Assembly: GCF_014879975.1 (NCBI RefSeq)
Contig: NZ_CP062500.1
Location: forward strand, 930,001-994,000
Length of the DNA stretch: 64,000 bases
Reading direction: 5' to 3'
Source: Vibrio bathopelagicus
Lineage (GTDB): Bacteria; Pseudomonadota; Gammaproteobacteria; Enterobacterales; Vibrionaceae
Position 1 is the first letter of the stretch. Each line of letters starts with the position of its first letter. The position numbers were made by a program, and so were the translations under genes. The notes under the pieces are model-generated. The model was given only the letters and a program-made list of their open reading frames with translations, ran no database searches and was not told the origin of the DNA. Shown in pieces: positions 48,693 to 58,477 of this stretch.

Positions 48693-48778
48693 GTTACTGC
48701 TCGTTTTAGCTTAGAAAACAAGCTTGAAACTTAAGGTCAGAACCTTGTAAGACGTTCTATTTGAAACGTTTGAATTTA

Positions 48779-48810
48779 AACGCCATGCAGTGATGCATGG
48801 CGTTTTTTAT
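48779..48810 (+). terminator. Terminator of prmB
   Basis: A perfect 11-bp stem, AACGCCATGCA (48779-48789) with TGCATGGCGTT (48794-48804), GTGA loop, then TTTTAT. It lies 86 bases beyond the stop. Confidence 0.92.
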
Positions 48811-48939
48811 TGCCGAAATTTAAGGGATAAGTAGTCAACACAGAGTGAACACGCTCAATATTGAGTTGCTTAATATGAATAGCTATTACATATTGGTGCT
48901 TAATGTTTAGTCGTTTTAGTGAGTTAAGGAGAATTCGCG

Positions 48940-49581
48940 ATGACCTTTGATACATGGATTTATTATTTGTTGGCGGTGTTGATTTTAACTGCCTCGCCAG
49001 GGCCAAGTTCTTTGTTGTGCATGACTAAGGGTGTGCAATCTGGCTTTAAGTTATCGATATTTACCGCCCTGGGTAGCGTGACTGCCATTACCGGAATCCT
49101 AACGTTATCGTTTACCGGTTTAGGGGTGATTATTGCTTCGTCAGAAGTGGTGTTTACTATCATTAAGTGGACGGGTGCTGCTTACCTTATTTATCTCGGT
49201 TGGAAGTCGCTACGGTCGAGTCAGCAAGATTATGACAAGCTATCGAATCAGCAAGCAGGCTCTCAACCTGTTAAAGAAAGTGCTGCACAGCATTATGTCA
49301 GTGGCTTTATTGTTGGTGCGAGTAACCCAAAAGCTATCCTGTTTTTTACCGCACTTTTCCCTCAGTTTATTGACCCATCGATAGCGCTATTTCCTCAATT
49401 TGTGGTGTTCGCTTTGACCTTCGTTGTCATGGAGTTGTCTTGGTTATTGGTCTACGCCTATCTAGGTGCAAAATCATCAACTTGGTTATTTGCAAAGGGT
49501 CGAGCCAAGGTATTTAACCGTGTTACAGGGGGCGTGTTTATTGGTGCAGGAGCGTTACTTTCTACGACAAGCCGAGCATAA
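48940..49581 (+). CDS. LysE/RhtB-family amino acid exporter
   Basis: 213 residues, about six membrane helices. The family signature is clear: ASPGPSSLLCMTKGVQSGFK near the N-terminus, then LIYLGWKSLRS and FIVGASNPKAILFFTALFPQFI. Start at an ATG preceded by AAGGAGAA. It exports amino acids or homoserine lactone-like compounds; the substrate cannot be told from sequence. It is a single gene. Confidence 0.92.
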   Translation: MTFDTWIYYLLAVLILTASPGPSSLLCMTKGVQSGFKLSIFTALGSVTAITGILTLSFTGLGVIIASSEVVFTIIKWTGAAYLIYLGWKSLRSSQQDYDKLSNQQAGSQPVKESAAQHYVSGFIVGASNPKAILFFTALFPQFIDPSIALFPQFVVFALTFVVMELSWLLVYAYLGAKSSTWLFAKGRAKVFNRVTGGVFIGAGALLSTTSRA

Positions 49582-49656
49582 CTTTTCGATTTATCAAAGG
49601 GCTGAATAGTTACAGAAAATTCTTAATGCTGTCATAAAAGGTTAATATTAATATGC

Positions 49657-49686
49657 TTGCTGCTTTTAGCGAAAAGCCGATATATT
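49657..49686 (+). promoter_or_regulatory. Possible promoter of the 33-residue ORF
   Basis: TTGCTG (49657-49662) and TATATT (49681-49686) are 18 bases apart, 34 bases before the ATG. It supports, but does not prove, separate expression of the small gene. Confidence 0.45.
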
Positions 49687-49720
49687 GTAGTTACACCATC
49701 ACGTTCTCAAGGAGAGACAT

Positions 49721-49822
49721 ATGCAGCATCAAGAAATGATTCAACACAGTAACTTTGGCGTTATCAGCCGCACTTGGCTTTTCTCTACCCTGTCTCTAGT
49801 GGGTATTCTTGCTCTAATGTAG
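49721..49822 (+). CDS. Small membrane protein (33 residues)
   Basis: A 33-codon frame with a strong ribosome site (AAGGAGAG at 49709-49716, 4-base spacing) and a promoter-like sequence upstream. The product begins MQHQEMIQHSNFGVISR, and residues 14-33 (VISRTWLFSTLSLVGILALM) would form one membrane helix after a polar, His/Gln-rich N-terminus. A weak hairpin GTGGCT/AGCCAC (49910-49935) before TTTTT may end its transcript. Family not recognised. The rest of the gap to selO (49823-50066) holds nothing else clear. Confidence 0.6.
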   Translation: MQHQEMIQHSNFGVISRTWLFSTLSLVGILALM

Positions 49823-50066
49823 TCAGCTTTATGGCTCTATATTTTTAGTTTTTATTATGAACACACTTGTTAAAAAGTCTTCAAAGTTAGAACTCCTCTT
49901 CTTTTAAATGTGGCTCTTCTCATCAGGCTAGCCACTTAACTTTTTCTTAGCTGTACTTTTCCCTCAGTAACCCCTTTATCTCAATAAACTCACTGCATAA
50001 CCTGATCTGAAGTTGTTATCAAACTGTGATAATCTTAAGTTATCTTTTATCTACAGTGTATCTCTC

Positions 50067-51524
50067 ATGTCTGCCTGGGATTCTATTTCATTTAACAATC
50101 GATTTACTGTATTACCTCGACTGTTCTATACCCCAATTCAACCTACACCGCTCAGCAATGTCCAATGGCTCGCATGGAACCATAACCTTGCGAATGAACT
50201 CGGCTTTCCGTTATTTGAGGATGCCTCAGAGGAATTGCTTGAGACGTTATCGGGCAATGTTGAACCTGAGCAATTCTTACCCGTAGCAATGAAATACGCA
50301 GGCCATCAGTTTGGCTCTTATAACCCTGATTTAGGTGATGGAAGAGGGCTGTTATTAGCTCAAATTGTCGCGAAAAGTGGTGAAACTTTTGACTTACACC
50401 TTAAAGGTGCAGGTAAAACGCCATATTCTCGTATGGGCGATGGACGTGCTGTTATTCGATCAACCGTTCGTGAGTACTTATGTAGCGAAGCGATGGCAGG
50501 GCTCAATATCCCAACCACTCGCGCGTTGGCGATGATGACCAGCGACACACCCGTATATCGAGAGAAGCAAGAGTGGGGCGCATTGTTGGTGCGTGCTGCT
50601 GAGTCACACATCCGTTTCGGTCACTTTGAACATCTGTTTTATACCAATCAATTGGCTGAGCATAAGTTACTGGCTGATAAAGTTATTGAGTGGCATTTCC
50701 CTGAATGTCTCGATGAAGAAAAGCCCTACGCTTCAATGTTTAATGAGATTGTTGATCGCACTGCAGAAATGGTCGCATTGTGGCAAGCGAATGGCTTTGC
50801 TCACGGAGTAATGAACACCGATAACATGTCGATCATCGGCCAAACCTTCGATTATGGCCCGTTCGCCTTCTTAGATGAATATGATCCAAGATTGATCTGT
50901 AATCACTCCGACTACCAAGGTCGTTATGCCTTTAATCAACAGCCTAGAATTGGATTATGGAATTTGTCGGCACTGGCTCATTCTCTTTCGCCACTGGTGG
51001 ATAAAGCCGATTTAGAGGCAGCGCTAGAGCAGTACGAACCACAAATGAATGGTTATTTTAGCCAGTTGATGCGTCGTAAGTTGGGATTGCTTTCGAAACA
51101 CGAAGGTGACAGTCGCCTGTTTGAATCGTTGTTCGAACTGATGTTGCAAAATAAAGTCGATTACCCAAGGTTCTTTAGAACGCTGTCTGACCTAGATACC
51201 TTGCAGCCGCAAGACGTGATTGACATGGTTATCGACCGCGAGGCCGCAAAGCTATGGCTGGATAACTACTTGCAACGCTGTGAACTGGAAGAGAGTTCAG
51301 TGGCAGAGCGCTGTGAAAAAATGAGACAGGTAAACCCTAAATACATCCTCAGAAACTACCTAGCTCAGCTCGCGATAGATAAAGCCGAGCGTGGAGATAG
51401 CAGTGATATTGATGCGTTAATGGTGGTGTTGGCAGACCCTTATGCGGAACACCCTGACTACGAATATCTTGCTGCCTTGCCACCTGAGTGGGGCAAAGCC
51501 ATGGAAATCAGCTGTTCCTCTTAA
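50067..51524 (+). CDS. selO: SelO (YdiU), protein AMPylase pseudokinase
   Basis: 485 residues from the ATG at 50067; an in-frame earlier ATG at 50013 begins a hydrophobic, unconserved leader. Conserved blocks are [64 protein letters not shown] and [13 protein letters not shown]. SelO uses ATP in a flipped pose to attach AMP to proteins. The third residue from the C-terminus is Cys (ISCSS), the position of selenocysteine in vertebrate SelO. Confidence 0.94.
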   Translation: MSAWDSISFNNRFTVLPRLFYTPIQPTPLSNVQWLAWNHNLANELGFPLFEDASEELLETLSGNVEPEQFLPVAMKYAGHQFGSYNPDLGDGRGLLLAQIVAKSGETFDLHLKGAGKTPYSRMGDGRAVIRSTVREYLCSEAMAGLNIPTTRALAMMTSDTPVYREKQEWGALLVRAAESHIRFGHFEHLFYTNQLAEHKLLADKVIEWHFPECLDEEKPYASMFNEIVDRTAEMVALWQANGFAHGVMNTDNMSIIGQTFDYGPFAFLDEYDPRLICNHSDYQGRYAFNQQPRIGLWNLSALAHSLSPLVDKADLEAALEQYEPQMNGYFSQLMRRKLGLLSKHEGDSRLFESLFELMLQNKVDYPRFFRTLSDLDTLQPQDVIDMVIDREAAKLWLDNYLQRCELEESSVAERCEKMRQVNPKYILRNYLAQLAIDKAERGDSSDIDALMVVLADPYAEHPDYEYLAALPPEWGKAMEISCSS

Positions 51525-51681
51525 CCTTCTATGATTCTTTGAGTCGCTAAGTACAGGTAGAGGTCACTAAGATGTGATCTTTATCTGTTTGCTCGTCTAA
51601 CTTTACAAATATGTCAATAATCAAATAATCGGCCAGCCTATACACTATGTGAATAAGTTGTAAATTTAATAGGTTTGGGCG

Positions 51682-52410
51682 ATGCCAACAAATACTCGAA
51701 TTCTCGTGGTGGATGATGATCAAGAAATCCGCGAGCTGCTGGAAGAGTACCTCACAAAATCTGGTTTCGATGTTTCCTCCGTTGGAGACGGTATCGAACT
51801 CGATACCCACCTGCAAAACCAAGGTTATCCTGATCTGATTCTTCTTGATGTGATGCTACCCGGTGACGACGGTTTTACCTTGTGTCAGCGCGTCCGAAAA
51901 CAATCAAATGTGCCTATCATTATGCTGACTGCGGTATCGGATGAAACCGATCAGATTATCGGCTTAGAAATTGGTGCTGATGATTACATCGCAAAGCCGT
52001 TTAGTCCTCGTCAGTTAATGGCGCGTATTAAAGCGTTGTTGCGCCGCGTTCAAGTGGTGGAGGATAAGCCAAGTGATGCATTACCAAAACAGATCATTTT
52101 TGGTGATTGGACGCTCGATACGCTAGCACATCGAATCTCTCACAATGAAAATTCAGAAGAGATGGATTTGTCGGGCAGTGACTTTTCTTTGTTGATGTTG
52201 TTCTTAACTCGCCCTAACGAAGTTCTTGACCGTGACACCATCTCTTTTGCGACCAGAGGCCGTGAAGCGCTGCCTTTTGAACGTGGCATTGACGTGCAGC
52301 TTAGTCGTCTGAGAAGCCGATTGGGCGACAGCGGTAAATATCCTCATTACATCAAAACTATGCGCGGCAACGGCTACATTCTTGCTGTGCCTGTTCAGTA
52401 TGAACACTAA
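51682..52410 (+). CDS. OmpR-family DNA-binding response regulator
   Basis: 242 residues. Receiver domain with acidic DDD (11-13), phospho-Asp56 (LLDVMLPGDDGF), Thr in MLTAVS and Lys in IAKPFSP; then a winged-helix DNA-binding domain (FSLLMLFLTRPNEVLDRDTIS ... IDVQLSRLRSRLGD). It pairs with the sensor kinase 58 bases downstream and precedes a sugar ABC importer. Its place resembles GltR, which controls glucose uptake in Pseudomonas; the link is inferred from gene order. Confidence 0.93.
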   Translation: MPTNTRILVVDDDQEIRELLEEYLTKSGFDVSSVGDGIELDTHLQNQGYPDLILLDVMLPGDDGFTLCQRVRKQSNVPIIMLTAVSDETDQIIGLEIGADDYIAKPFSPRQLMARIKALLRRVQVVEDKPSDALPKQIIFGDWTLDTLAHRISHNENSEEMDLSGSDFSLLMLFLTRPNEVLDRDTISFATRGREALPFERGIDVQLSRLRSRLGDSGKYPHYIKTMRGNGYILAVPVQYEH

Positions 52411-52468
52411 GAATGACCTACTGTTAATCAAGTAATGCTAATAAAGTATTTCCAATGAAGTATCTCGT

Positions 52469-53914
52469 ATGAACTGGTTGAGCCGGTTAAAGCCAAACTC
52501 TTTGGTCGCAAGAACCTTGTTGTTGACCTTGCTAGCGGTGGTGATCGCTCAAGGTATCGCAACGTCTATTTGGTATAGCGAATCCAAAAACAAAGAACTG
52601 GAGGGGATTCGTTCTGCCTCTTCGAGCATGGCGAATATGTTTGCCTCGACGGTGACTTTCTTCCAGTCTCTGCCCGTTAAATATCGTCATATCGTGCTGG
52701 ATCAAATTCGAAATATGGGCGGTACGCGTTTCTTTGTTTCTTTCAATAAAGAGGCGCTGATTGTTGAGCCGATCCCTGACACTCGCTTAAAAAACGCCTC
52801 AATTGAGGCCATAGAAAGTGTTTTGAGTAGCAAACTTAATAAAGTGGAATCGGTTCGGGTAGATTTCTCACGTCCAGAACACCTTCGTTTGCTTAAAAAT
52901 GACATCTACTTGAGCGATCTCCCGCGATCATGGGCTCATCACACGTTAACCTTAGAGCCTCTTAATCCACCTATTCTTGTTGTTCAAATAGAATTAACCA
53001 GTCATGAATGGGTGTACATTGCGGCATTGTTGCCAGCGCCATATGTGAAACTCGACGATACGATTCTTGGCAGAGAGCAGGTGATCTTCTTAGTTTCTTC
53101 AACGCTCATTCTACTGGTGCTGACTTACTTGATGATTCGTCGCCAAGTGCGACCTCTCAAAAAACTGGCTAGAGCGGCCAATGAAATGAGCATGGATATT
53201 CAGCAGCCCCAATTGAAAGAAGAAGGAGCGACTGAACTGGTCACGGCAACCCGAGCCTTTAATCGCATGCAGCAGCGGATTCGTCGTTATGTTGCCGACC
53301 GAGAGCATTTGTTCTCGGCTATTTCTCATGACTTGAAGACACCAATCACCCGCCTTAGGTTGCGTGTAGAATTACTGGAAAGTGAAGTAAAGAAAGACAA
53401 ATTCAACAAAGATCTTGATGAGCTTGAGATGATGGTGAAAGGCGCATTACAAGCGGTAAGAGACACAGACCTTCATGAAAACAATGCCATTATCGATCTC
53501 AACGAGATGATGCTCTCCGTGATTGAATTGCACAACCAATACCAAACTCAGGTCGAGTTTGAACCTGCTGTGATTGAGCCTTTGGTTGCCAAACCTTTGG
53601 CGATTAAACGCGTGCTCACCAATCTTATCGATAATGCTGTGAAATACGGAAAGTCAGCTGAGGTAGATATCAGCAGTGACTCAGTGTGGGTCATTGTGAC
53701 GATTCAGGATCACGGCAAAGGTATCCCTGAAGATAAGTTAGAGTTGGTTTTTGAACCCTACTTTAGGCTAGCAACCGACGACCAAGGACACGGTTTAGGG
53801 CTCGGGATTTGTCGAAATATTCTGCATGGACATGGCGGAGATCTCATTATTCGTAACTCCTCTCAAGGTGGCTTAGAAGCCAAAGTCTATATACCAAGAG
53901 GCCTAGAAGTGTAA
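52469..53914 (+). CDS. Sensor histidine kinase
   Basis: 481 residues: membrane helix 1 (about 15-35), a periplasmic sensor region of about 165 residues, membrane helix 2 (about 204-223), HAMP (about 224-278), HisKA with phospho-His287 in FSAISHDLKTPITRLRL, and the ATP-binding domain (NLIDNAVKYG, DHGKGIP, GHGLGLGI). Downstream of its cognate-looking regulator and directly upstream of the sugar importer. The signal is unknown; a sugar or its derivative is a reasonable guess. Confidence 0.92.
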   Translation: MNWLSRLKPNSLVARTLLLTLLAVVIAQGIATSIWYSESKNKELEGIRSASSSMANMFASTVTFFQSLPVKYRHIVLDQIRNMGGTRFFVSFNKEALIVEPIPDTRLKNASIEAIESVLSSKLNKVESVRVDFSRPEHLRLLKNDIYLSDLPRSWAHHTLTLEPLNPPILVVQIELTSHEWVYIAALLPAPYVKLDDTILGREQVIFLVSSTLILLVLTYLMIRRQVRPLKKLARAANEMSMDIQQPQLKEEGATELVTATRAFNRMQQRIRRYVADREHLFSAISHDLKTPITRLRLRVELLESEVKKDKFNKDLDELEMMVKGALQAVRDTDLHENNAIIDLNEMMLSVIELHNQYQTQVEFEPAVIEPLVAKPLAIKRVLTNLIDNAVKYGKSAEVDISSDSVWVIVTIQDHGKGIPEDKLELVFEPYFRLATDDQGHGLGLGICRNILHGHGGDLIIRNSSQGGLEAKVYIPRGLEV

Positions 53915-53932
53915 TGTAACAATTGTGTTACA
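53915..53932. promoter_or_regulatory. Palindrome before the sugar importer operon
   Basis: TGTAAC-AATTGT-GTTACA is a 6-6-6 inverted repeat starting right after the kinase stop codon and 94 bases before the binding-protein gene. Its layout resembles a CRP site (TGTGA-N6-TCACA) but differs at a key base, so a site for the nearby response regulator is also possible. A 5-bp hairpin CGGAC/GTCCG lies at 53991-54005. Confidence 0.45.
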
Positions 53933-54025
53933 TAGGACTTACCTTTTGTTTCAATCTTATAAATCAGAATAAGTAGACTCTTTATTGAACCGGACGTCGA
54001 GTCCGCTAAAACATGGAAGATAATA

Positions 54026-55273
54026 ATGAAAATCAATAAAACCCTACTTACTCTATCTCTTCTTGCTGCCTCAACATTTTCTCAAGCTGGTGAAGTGGAA
54101 GTTCTTCACTGGTGGACTGCCGGTGGCGAAGCGAAATCCGCAGCGGTACTGAAAGAGATGATTGAAGAACAAGGCCATACATGGAAAGACTTTGCAGTGG
54201 CTGGTGGCGGCGGTGAAAGTGCGATGACCGTTTTAAAAACGCGAGCAGTATCAGGCAACCCACCATCTGCAGCGCAGATCAAAGGTCATGATATTCAGGA
54301 GTGGGGTGGTTTAGGTTTTCTAACGTCTCTCGATGCAACTGCGAAACAAGAACAGTGGGATGAACTACTACCAGAAGTAGTGACTAAAGTGATGAAGTGG
54401 GATGGCGAATATGTGGCGGTTCCTGTCAACGTTCACCGTGTTAACTGGCTTTGGGCTAACCCTGTTGTTTTAGAAAAATCAGGCGTTACGGTTCCAACTA
54501 CGTTAGATGAGTTCTTTGTTGCTGCAGACAAGATTAAAGCGGCTGGCTTTATTCCACTGGCTCACGGTGGTCAACCTTGGCAAGACGCAACAGTATTCGA
54601 AGCTGTGGCTCTCGACGTACTGGGCAGTGAAGATTACAACAAAGCGTTTGTTGATCTTGATATGGACGTATTATCTGGCGATAAAATGGTGGAAGTGTTC
54701 ACCAAATTCAAAAAGATGCGTGACTACATCGACAGCAACTCACCAGGCCGAGATTGGAACGTAGCAACCTCAATGGTTATCAATGGTGAAGCCGCGATGC
54801 AGATCATGGGTGATTGGGCAAAAGGTGAATTTACTGCAGCAGGTAAAGTACCAGGTAAAGACTACATTTGTGCACCAGCACCGGGTACTGACGGTCAGTT
54901 CACCTTCAACATCGATAGCTTTGCGTTCTTTGAGTTGAGTGACAAAGAGAACCAGAAAGCGCAACAAGACTTAGCGAAAACCATTCTTACTAAAGACTTC
55001 CAAGAAGTCTTCAACCTTAACAAAGGTTCTATCCCTGTACGTCTAGATATGGACATGTCTAAATTCGACCAATGTGCGTTGGATTCAATGGCAACCTTCA
55101 AAGCCAGTGCTGAATCTGGCGATCTTGTTCCGAGTATGGCTCACGGCCTAGCGACGACAAGCTACGCTCAAGGCGCTATCTATGACGTAGTGACTAACTT
55201 CTTCAATGAGAAAGATGCCGATCCGAAACAAGCGGCAGCTAAGTTAGCAAAAGCAGTGAAAGCGGCTATCTAA
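54026..55273 (+). CDS. Sugar ABC importer, periplasmic binding protein
   Basis: 415 residues. Signal peptide (cleavage near SQA-GEV, about residue 21), then a type 1 extracellular solute-binding fold starting [20 protein letters not shown]. The sequence resembles the glucose/mannose-binding proteins of the GtsA type ([36 protein letters not shown]). It captures the sugar in the periplasm. A hairpin follows the gene, as is common for highly expressed binding proteins. Confidence 0.92.
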   Translation: MKINKTLLTLSLLAASTFSQAGEVEVLHWWTAGGEAKSAAVLKEMIEEQGHTWKDFAVAGGGGESAMTVLKTRAVSGNPPSAAQIKGHDIQEWGGLGFLTSLDATAKQEQWDELLPEVVTKVMKWDGEYVAVPVNVHRVNWLWANPVVLEKSGVTVPTTLDEFFVAADKIKAAGFIPLAHGGQPWQDATVFEAVALDVLGSEDYNKAFVDLDMDVLSGDKMVEVFTKFKKMRDYIDSNSPGRDWNVATSMVINGEAAMQIMGDWAKGEFTAAGKVPGKDYICAPAPGTDGQFTFNIDSFAFFELSDKENQKAQQDLAKTILTKDFQEVFNLNKGSIPVRLDMDMSKFDQCALDSMATFKASAESGDLVPSMAHGLATTSYAQGAIYDVVTNFFNEKDADPKQAAAKLAKAVKAAI

Positions 55274-55308
55274 TCTAACTTGGTCTAACACCAAACCCCC
55301 AGGGTGGG

Positions 55309-55327
55309 TAGGCTCGTAGGGAGCCTA
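55309..55327 (+). other. Intercistronic hairpin after the binding-protein gene
   Basis: TAGGCTC (55309-55315) pairs with GAGCCTA (55321-55327), GTAGG loop, with no T-run. In the 144-base gap between binding protein and permease it probably stabilises the upstream mRNA, so that binding protein is made in excess over permeases. Confidence 0.55.
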
Positions 55328-55417
55328 TCTACTCTTCATTCCCAATTCTGATATGCGTGATGCTGATGTGGTGCCGAGAGGTAAGCCATTGGCTCGATTG
55401 TGCAACAAGGATAAGTT

Positions 55418-56356
55418 ATGGAGCATGTTTTGACTGAGTCGACTCCAAAACCCACAAGGAGCCAGCCTGCGCCAAAACCAAGTTTTGCTGACAGGTTGCA
55501 ACATTGGTTACCTAAAATTGTATTGGCGCCCACCGCGTTAGTGACCGTGGTTTGTATCTATGGTTACATTTTTTGGACGGCAGCGTTGTCGTTCACCAAC
55601 TCTCGATTTCTGCCGAGCTTTAACTTCGTTGGTTTAACCCAATATGAAAAGCTGATGGACAATGACCGTTGGATTACCTCGATCACCAACCTCGGTGTGT
55701 TTGGTTTTCTATTCATGGCGATTGCTATCTTATTAGGTGTTGGTTTAGCGGTGCTGCTTGACCAGAATATCCGCCAAGAAGGCGCGATTCGTACTATCTA
55801 TTTATACCCAATGGCGTTGTCATTCATCGTGACGGGTACCGCTTGGAAATGGATTCTTAATCCAGGTCTTGGCATTGAAAAACTGATGCAAGATTGGGGC
55901 TTTACTGACTTCAAATTCGATTGGTTAGTCGATTCCGAAATGTCAGTGTATACCTTGGTTATTGCGGCACTTTGGCAGTCTTCTGGATTCGTAATGGCGA
56001 TGTTCTTAGCAGGGCTACGCGGTATTGATTCATCAATCATCAAAGCGGCACAAATTGATGGAGCAAGCTTACCCACTATCTATCTCAAAATCATTTTACC
56101 TTGCTTGCGCCCTGTAGTTTTCAGTGCGGTAATCATCACCTCACACATTGCGATTAAGAGCTTCGACCTTGTGACCGCAATGACAGCGGGTGGCCCCGGC
56201 TATTCATCGGATTTGCCTGCGCTGTTCATGTACGCACACTCCTTTACTCGTGGACAAATTGGCCTTGGTGCTGCCAGTGCCATGATGATGCTTGCCGGTA
56301 TCTTAGCGATTCTCGTGCCTTATCTTTACTCTGAACTTAGGGAGAAAAAGTCATGA
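55418..56356 (+). CDS. Sugar ABC importer, permease 1
   Basis: 312 residues, six membrane helices after a Pro/Lys-rich cytoplasmic N-terminus. The EAA-type coupling loop is KAAQIDGASLPTIYLKIILPCLRP. It is the MalF-like half of the channel (GtsB-like). The stop overlaps the start of permease 2 (ATGA-type overlap), so the two are made together. Confidence 0.93.
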   Translation: MEHVLTESTPKPTRSQPAPKPSFADRLQHWLPKIVLAPTALVTVVCIYGYIFWTAALSFTNSRFLPSFNFVGLTQYEKLMDNDRWITSITNLGVFGFLFMAIAILLGVGLAVLLDQNIRQEGAIRTIYLYPMALSFIVTGTAWKWILNPGLGIEKLMQDWGFTDFKFDWLVDSEMSVYTLVIAALWQSSGFVMAMFLAGLRGIDSSIIKAAQIDGASLPTIYLKIILPCLRPVVFSAVIITSHIAIKSFDLVTAMTAGGPGYSSDLPALFMYAHSFTRGQIGLGAASAMMMLAGILAILVPYLYSELREKKS

Positions 56357-57210
56357 TGAATAACATCAACTTTGCTCGAATCTTTATTTATTCAGCACTG
56401 CTTTTCTTCTGCTTAGTTTATTTAATGCCGTTGTTTGTTATGGCTCTGACGTCATTCAAAACTCTGCCTGATATCAAGGGGGGTAATTTGATGAGTTTGC
56501 CGAAAGAGTGGGTGTTCGATGCTTGGTATAAAGCGTGGGATACCGCCTGTACTGGCGTGAAATGTGAAGGCATCAAAGGCTACTTCTGGAACTCGTTCCA
56601 AATGGTGATTCCTGCGGTTGCAATTTCAACATTGCTCGGTGCATTCAATGGTTATGTTGTGACGAAATGGCAATTCAGAGGTTCAAACCTGTTCTTTAGC
56701 TTGTTGTTATTCGGCTGCTTCATTCCATTCCAAGTAGTGCTGCTACCAATGGCAACCATGCTCGGCAAGATGGGGCTAGCAAACACAACCATCGGTTTGG
56801 TTATTGTGCACGTTATCTACGGCATGGCGTTTACCACACTGTTTTTCCGTAACTTCTATATCTCGATACCTGATGAATTGATCAAAGCGGCAAAGCTCGA
56901 TGGTGCTGGCTTCTTTACGATTTTCTTCAAGATATTATTGCCGATCTCTACACCGATCATCATGGTGACGGTGATCTGGCAGTTCACCGCTATCTGGAAT
57001 GATTTCTTGTTCGGGGTGGTGTACTCAGGTTCAGAAACTCAGCCGATCACCGTGGCATTAAACAACTTGGTGAACACCAGTACTGGCGTAAAAGAATACA
57101 ACGTCGACATGGCTGCTGCGATCATCGCCGCACTGCCAACATTGCTGGTTTATGTCTTCGCAGGAAAATATTTTGTTCGTGGCCTAACGGCAGGATCAGT
57201 AAAAGGATAA
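56353..57210 (+). CDS. Sugar ABC importer, permease 2
   Basis: 285 residues (a second Met codon follows the first). Six membrane helices; coupling loop KAAKLDGAGFFTIFFKILLPIS. A loop of about 30 residues carries two Cys (TACTGVKCEG) between helices 1 and 2. MalG-like (GtsC-like). It is followed after 6 bases by the ATPase gene. Confidence 0.93.
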   Translation: MMNNINFARIFIYSALLFFCLVYLMPLFVMALTSFKTLPDIKGGNLMSLPKEWVFDAWYKAWDTACTGVKCEGIKGYFWNSFQMVIPAVAISTLLGAFNGYVVTKWQFRGSNLFFSLLLFGCFIPFQVVLLPMATMLGKMGLANTTIGLVIVHVIYGMAFTTLFFRNFYISIPDELIKAAKLDGAGFFTIFFKILLPISTPIIMVTVIWQFTAIWNDFLFGVVYSGSETQPITVALNNLVNTSTGVKEYNVDMAAAIIAALPTLLVYVFAGKYFVRGLTAGSVKG

Positions 57211-57216
57211 TTACCC

Positions 57217-58329
57217 ATGGCAACATTAGATTTAAAGCAGATCCGTAAAACCTATCGCAACGCGGACAACGAAACGTTAAAGGGCATCGACATCAGTATC
57301 GATTCGGGGGAATTTTTGATACTTGTCGGCCCTTCGGGGTGTGGGAAGTCCACCCTAATGAACACCATTGCTGGGTTAGAAAATATTAGCTCAGGTGAGA
57401 TTGTGATCGACGGTGTAGACGTGGCGCAGGTTGAACCCAAAGACCGCGACATCGCGATGGTATTCCAATCCTACGCGCTTTATCCGAACATGACAGTGCG
57501 AGGCAATATCGCTTTCGGTTTGAAGATTCGCAAGATGCCGCAACAAGAGATTGATGCTGAGGTCAATCGAGTGGCAGAAATGCTGCAAATTGAACAATTG
57601 CTGGATCGTAAACCGTCGCAACTTTCTGGTGGTCAGCGCCAACGTGTCGCGATGGGTCGCGCTTTGGCTCGTCGTCCTAAGCTGTATCTATTTGATGAGC
57701 CGCTTTCTAACTTGGACGCTAAGTTACGCGTTGAGATGCGCCACCAGATCAAGCGTTTGCACCAAAAGCTCAACACCACGATTGTTTATGTAACCCATGA
57801 CCAAATTGAAGCGATGACACTCGCTGACCGTATCGCAGTAATGAAAGACGGTGAACTGCAGCAGCTCGGCACGCCACAAGAGATCTACACTAAGCCAAAT
57901 AATATGTTTGTCGCAGGTTTTATGGGTTCACCGTCAATGAACTTCATTAAAACCATGGTGGATTTGGATGAGGAACAGAATCCGATCATCAAGGTGGTTG
58001 GCACGGCAGATCAAGAGCACCATATTCGTTTGCCACAAAGTATGCGTGATCAAGATGGCAAGGAGTTGGTGATTGGGTTGCGTCCAGAGCACATCACCGA
58101 GCAGCAAGGTGATGATCTGTCAGCAACCACAAAATTGGATTTACAGTTAGAAGTTCTAGAGCCGACAGGGCCAGATACTATCGCGATGGTCAAAGTAAAC
58201 GACCAAGAAGTGGCGTGTCGCTTATCGCCAGAGTTTGAAGTGTCAGTAGGGCAAATGGCTCCACTTCATTTTGACCTATCAAAAGCGGTTTTCTTTGACG
58301 CGCAGACCGAAGCCAGAATTGATTTTTAA
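57217..58329 (+). CDS. Sugar ABC importer, ATPase (MalK/UgpC type)
   Basis: 370 residues. Walker [10 protein letters not shown] (about 37-45), Q-loop [12 protein letters not shown], signature [15 protein letters not shown], Walker [13 protein letters not shown], and a C-terminal TOBE-type domain (VIGLRPEHI) that marks the CUT1 sugar-importer family. It powers the importer; such ATPases are sometimes shared between importers. Confidence 0.95.
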   Translation: MATLDLKQIRKTYRNADNETLKGIDISIDSGEFLILVGPSGCGKSTLMNTIAGLENISSGEIVIDGVDVAQVEPKDRDIAMVFQSYALYPNMTVRGNIAFGLKIRKMPQQEIDAEVNRVAEMLQIEQLLDRKPSQLSGGQRQRVAMGRALARRPKLYLFDEPLSNLDAKLRVEMRHQIKRLHQKLNTTIVYVTHDQIEAMTLADRIAVMKDGELQQLGTPQEIYTKPNNMFVAGFMGSPSMNFIKTMVDLDEEQNPIIKVVGTADQEHHIRLPQSMRDQDGKELVIGLRPEHITEQQGDDLSATTKLDLQLEVLEPTGPDTIAMVKVNDQEVACRLSPEFEVSVGQMAPLHFDLSKAVFFDAQTEARIDF

Positions 58330-58356
58330 TTTCTAGACACACCCACACGACTATCT

Positions 58357-58384
58357 AACACCTCATCACTTGATGAGGTGTTTT
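58357..58384 (+). terminator. Terminator of the sugar importer operon
   Basis: AACACCTCATC (58357-58367) pairs with GATGAGGTGTT (58372-58382), followed by only a short T-run (TTTTG). It lies 28 bases after the ATPase gene. Confidence 0.75.
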
Positions 58385-58477
58385 GCTTCTAGCCACCTCT
58401 TACTTACATTAATGATAAAATCATCAGTAGCGACTATGCTTTATTTGATACTTATTCCTAGGAAAAGGAAAGTTGTA

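Noticed and set aside
53915..53932. Classical CRP site before the sugar importer
   Set aside because: The half-sites are TGTAAC/GTTACA, lacking the G of TGTGA that CRP needs most, so it is listed only as an unspecified palindrome.
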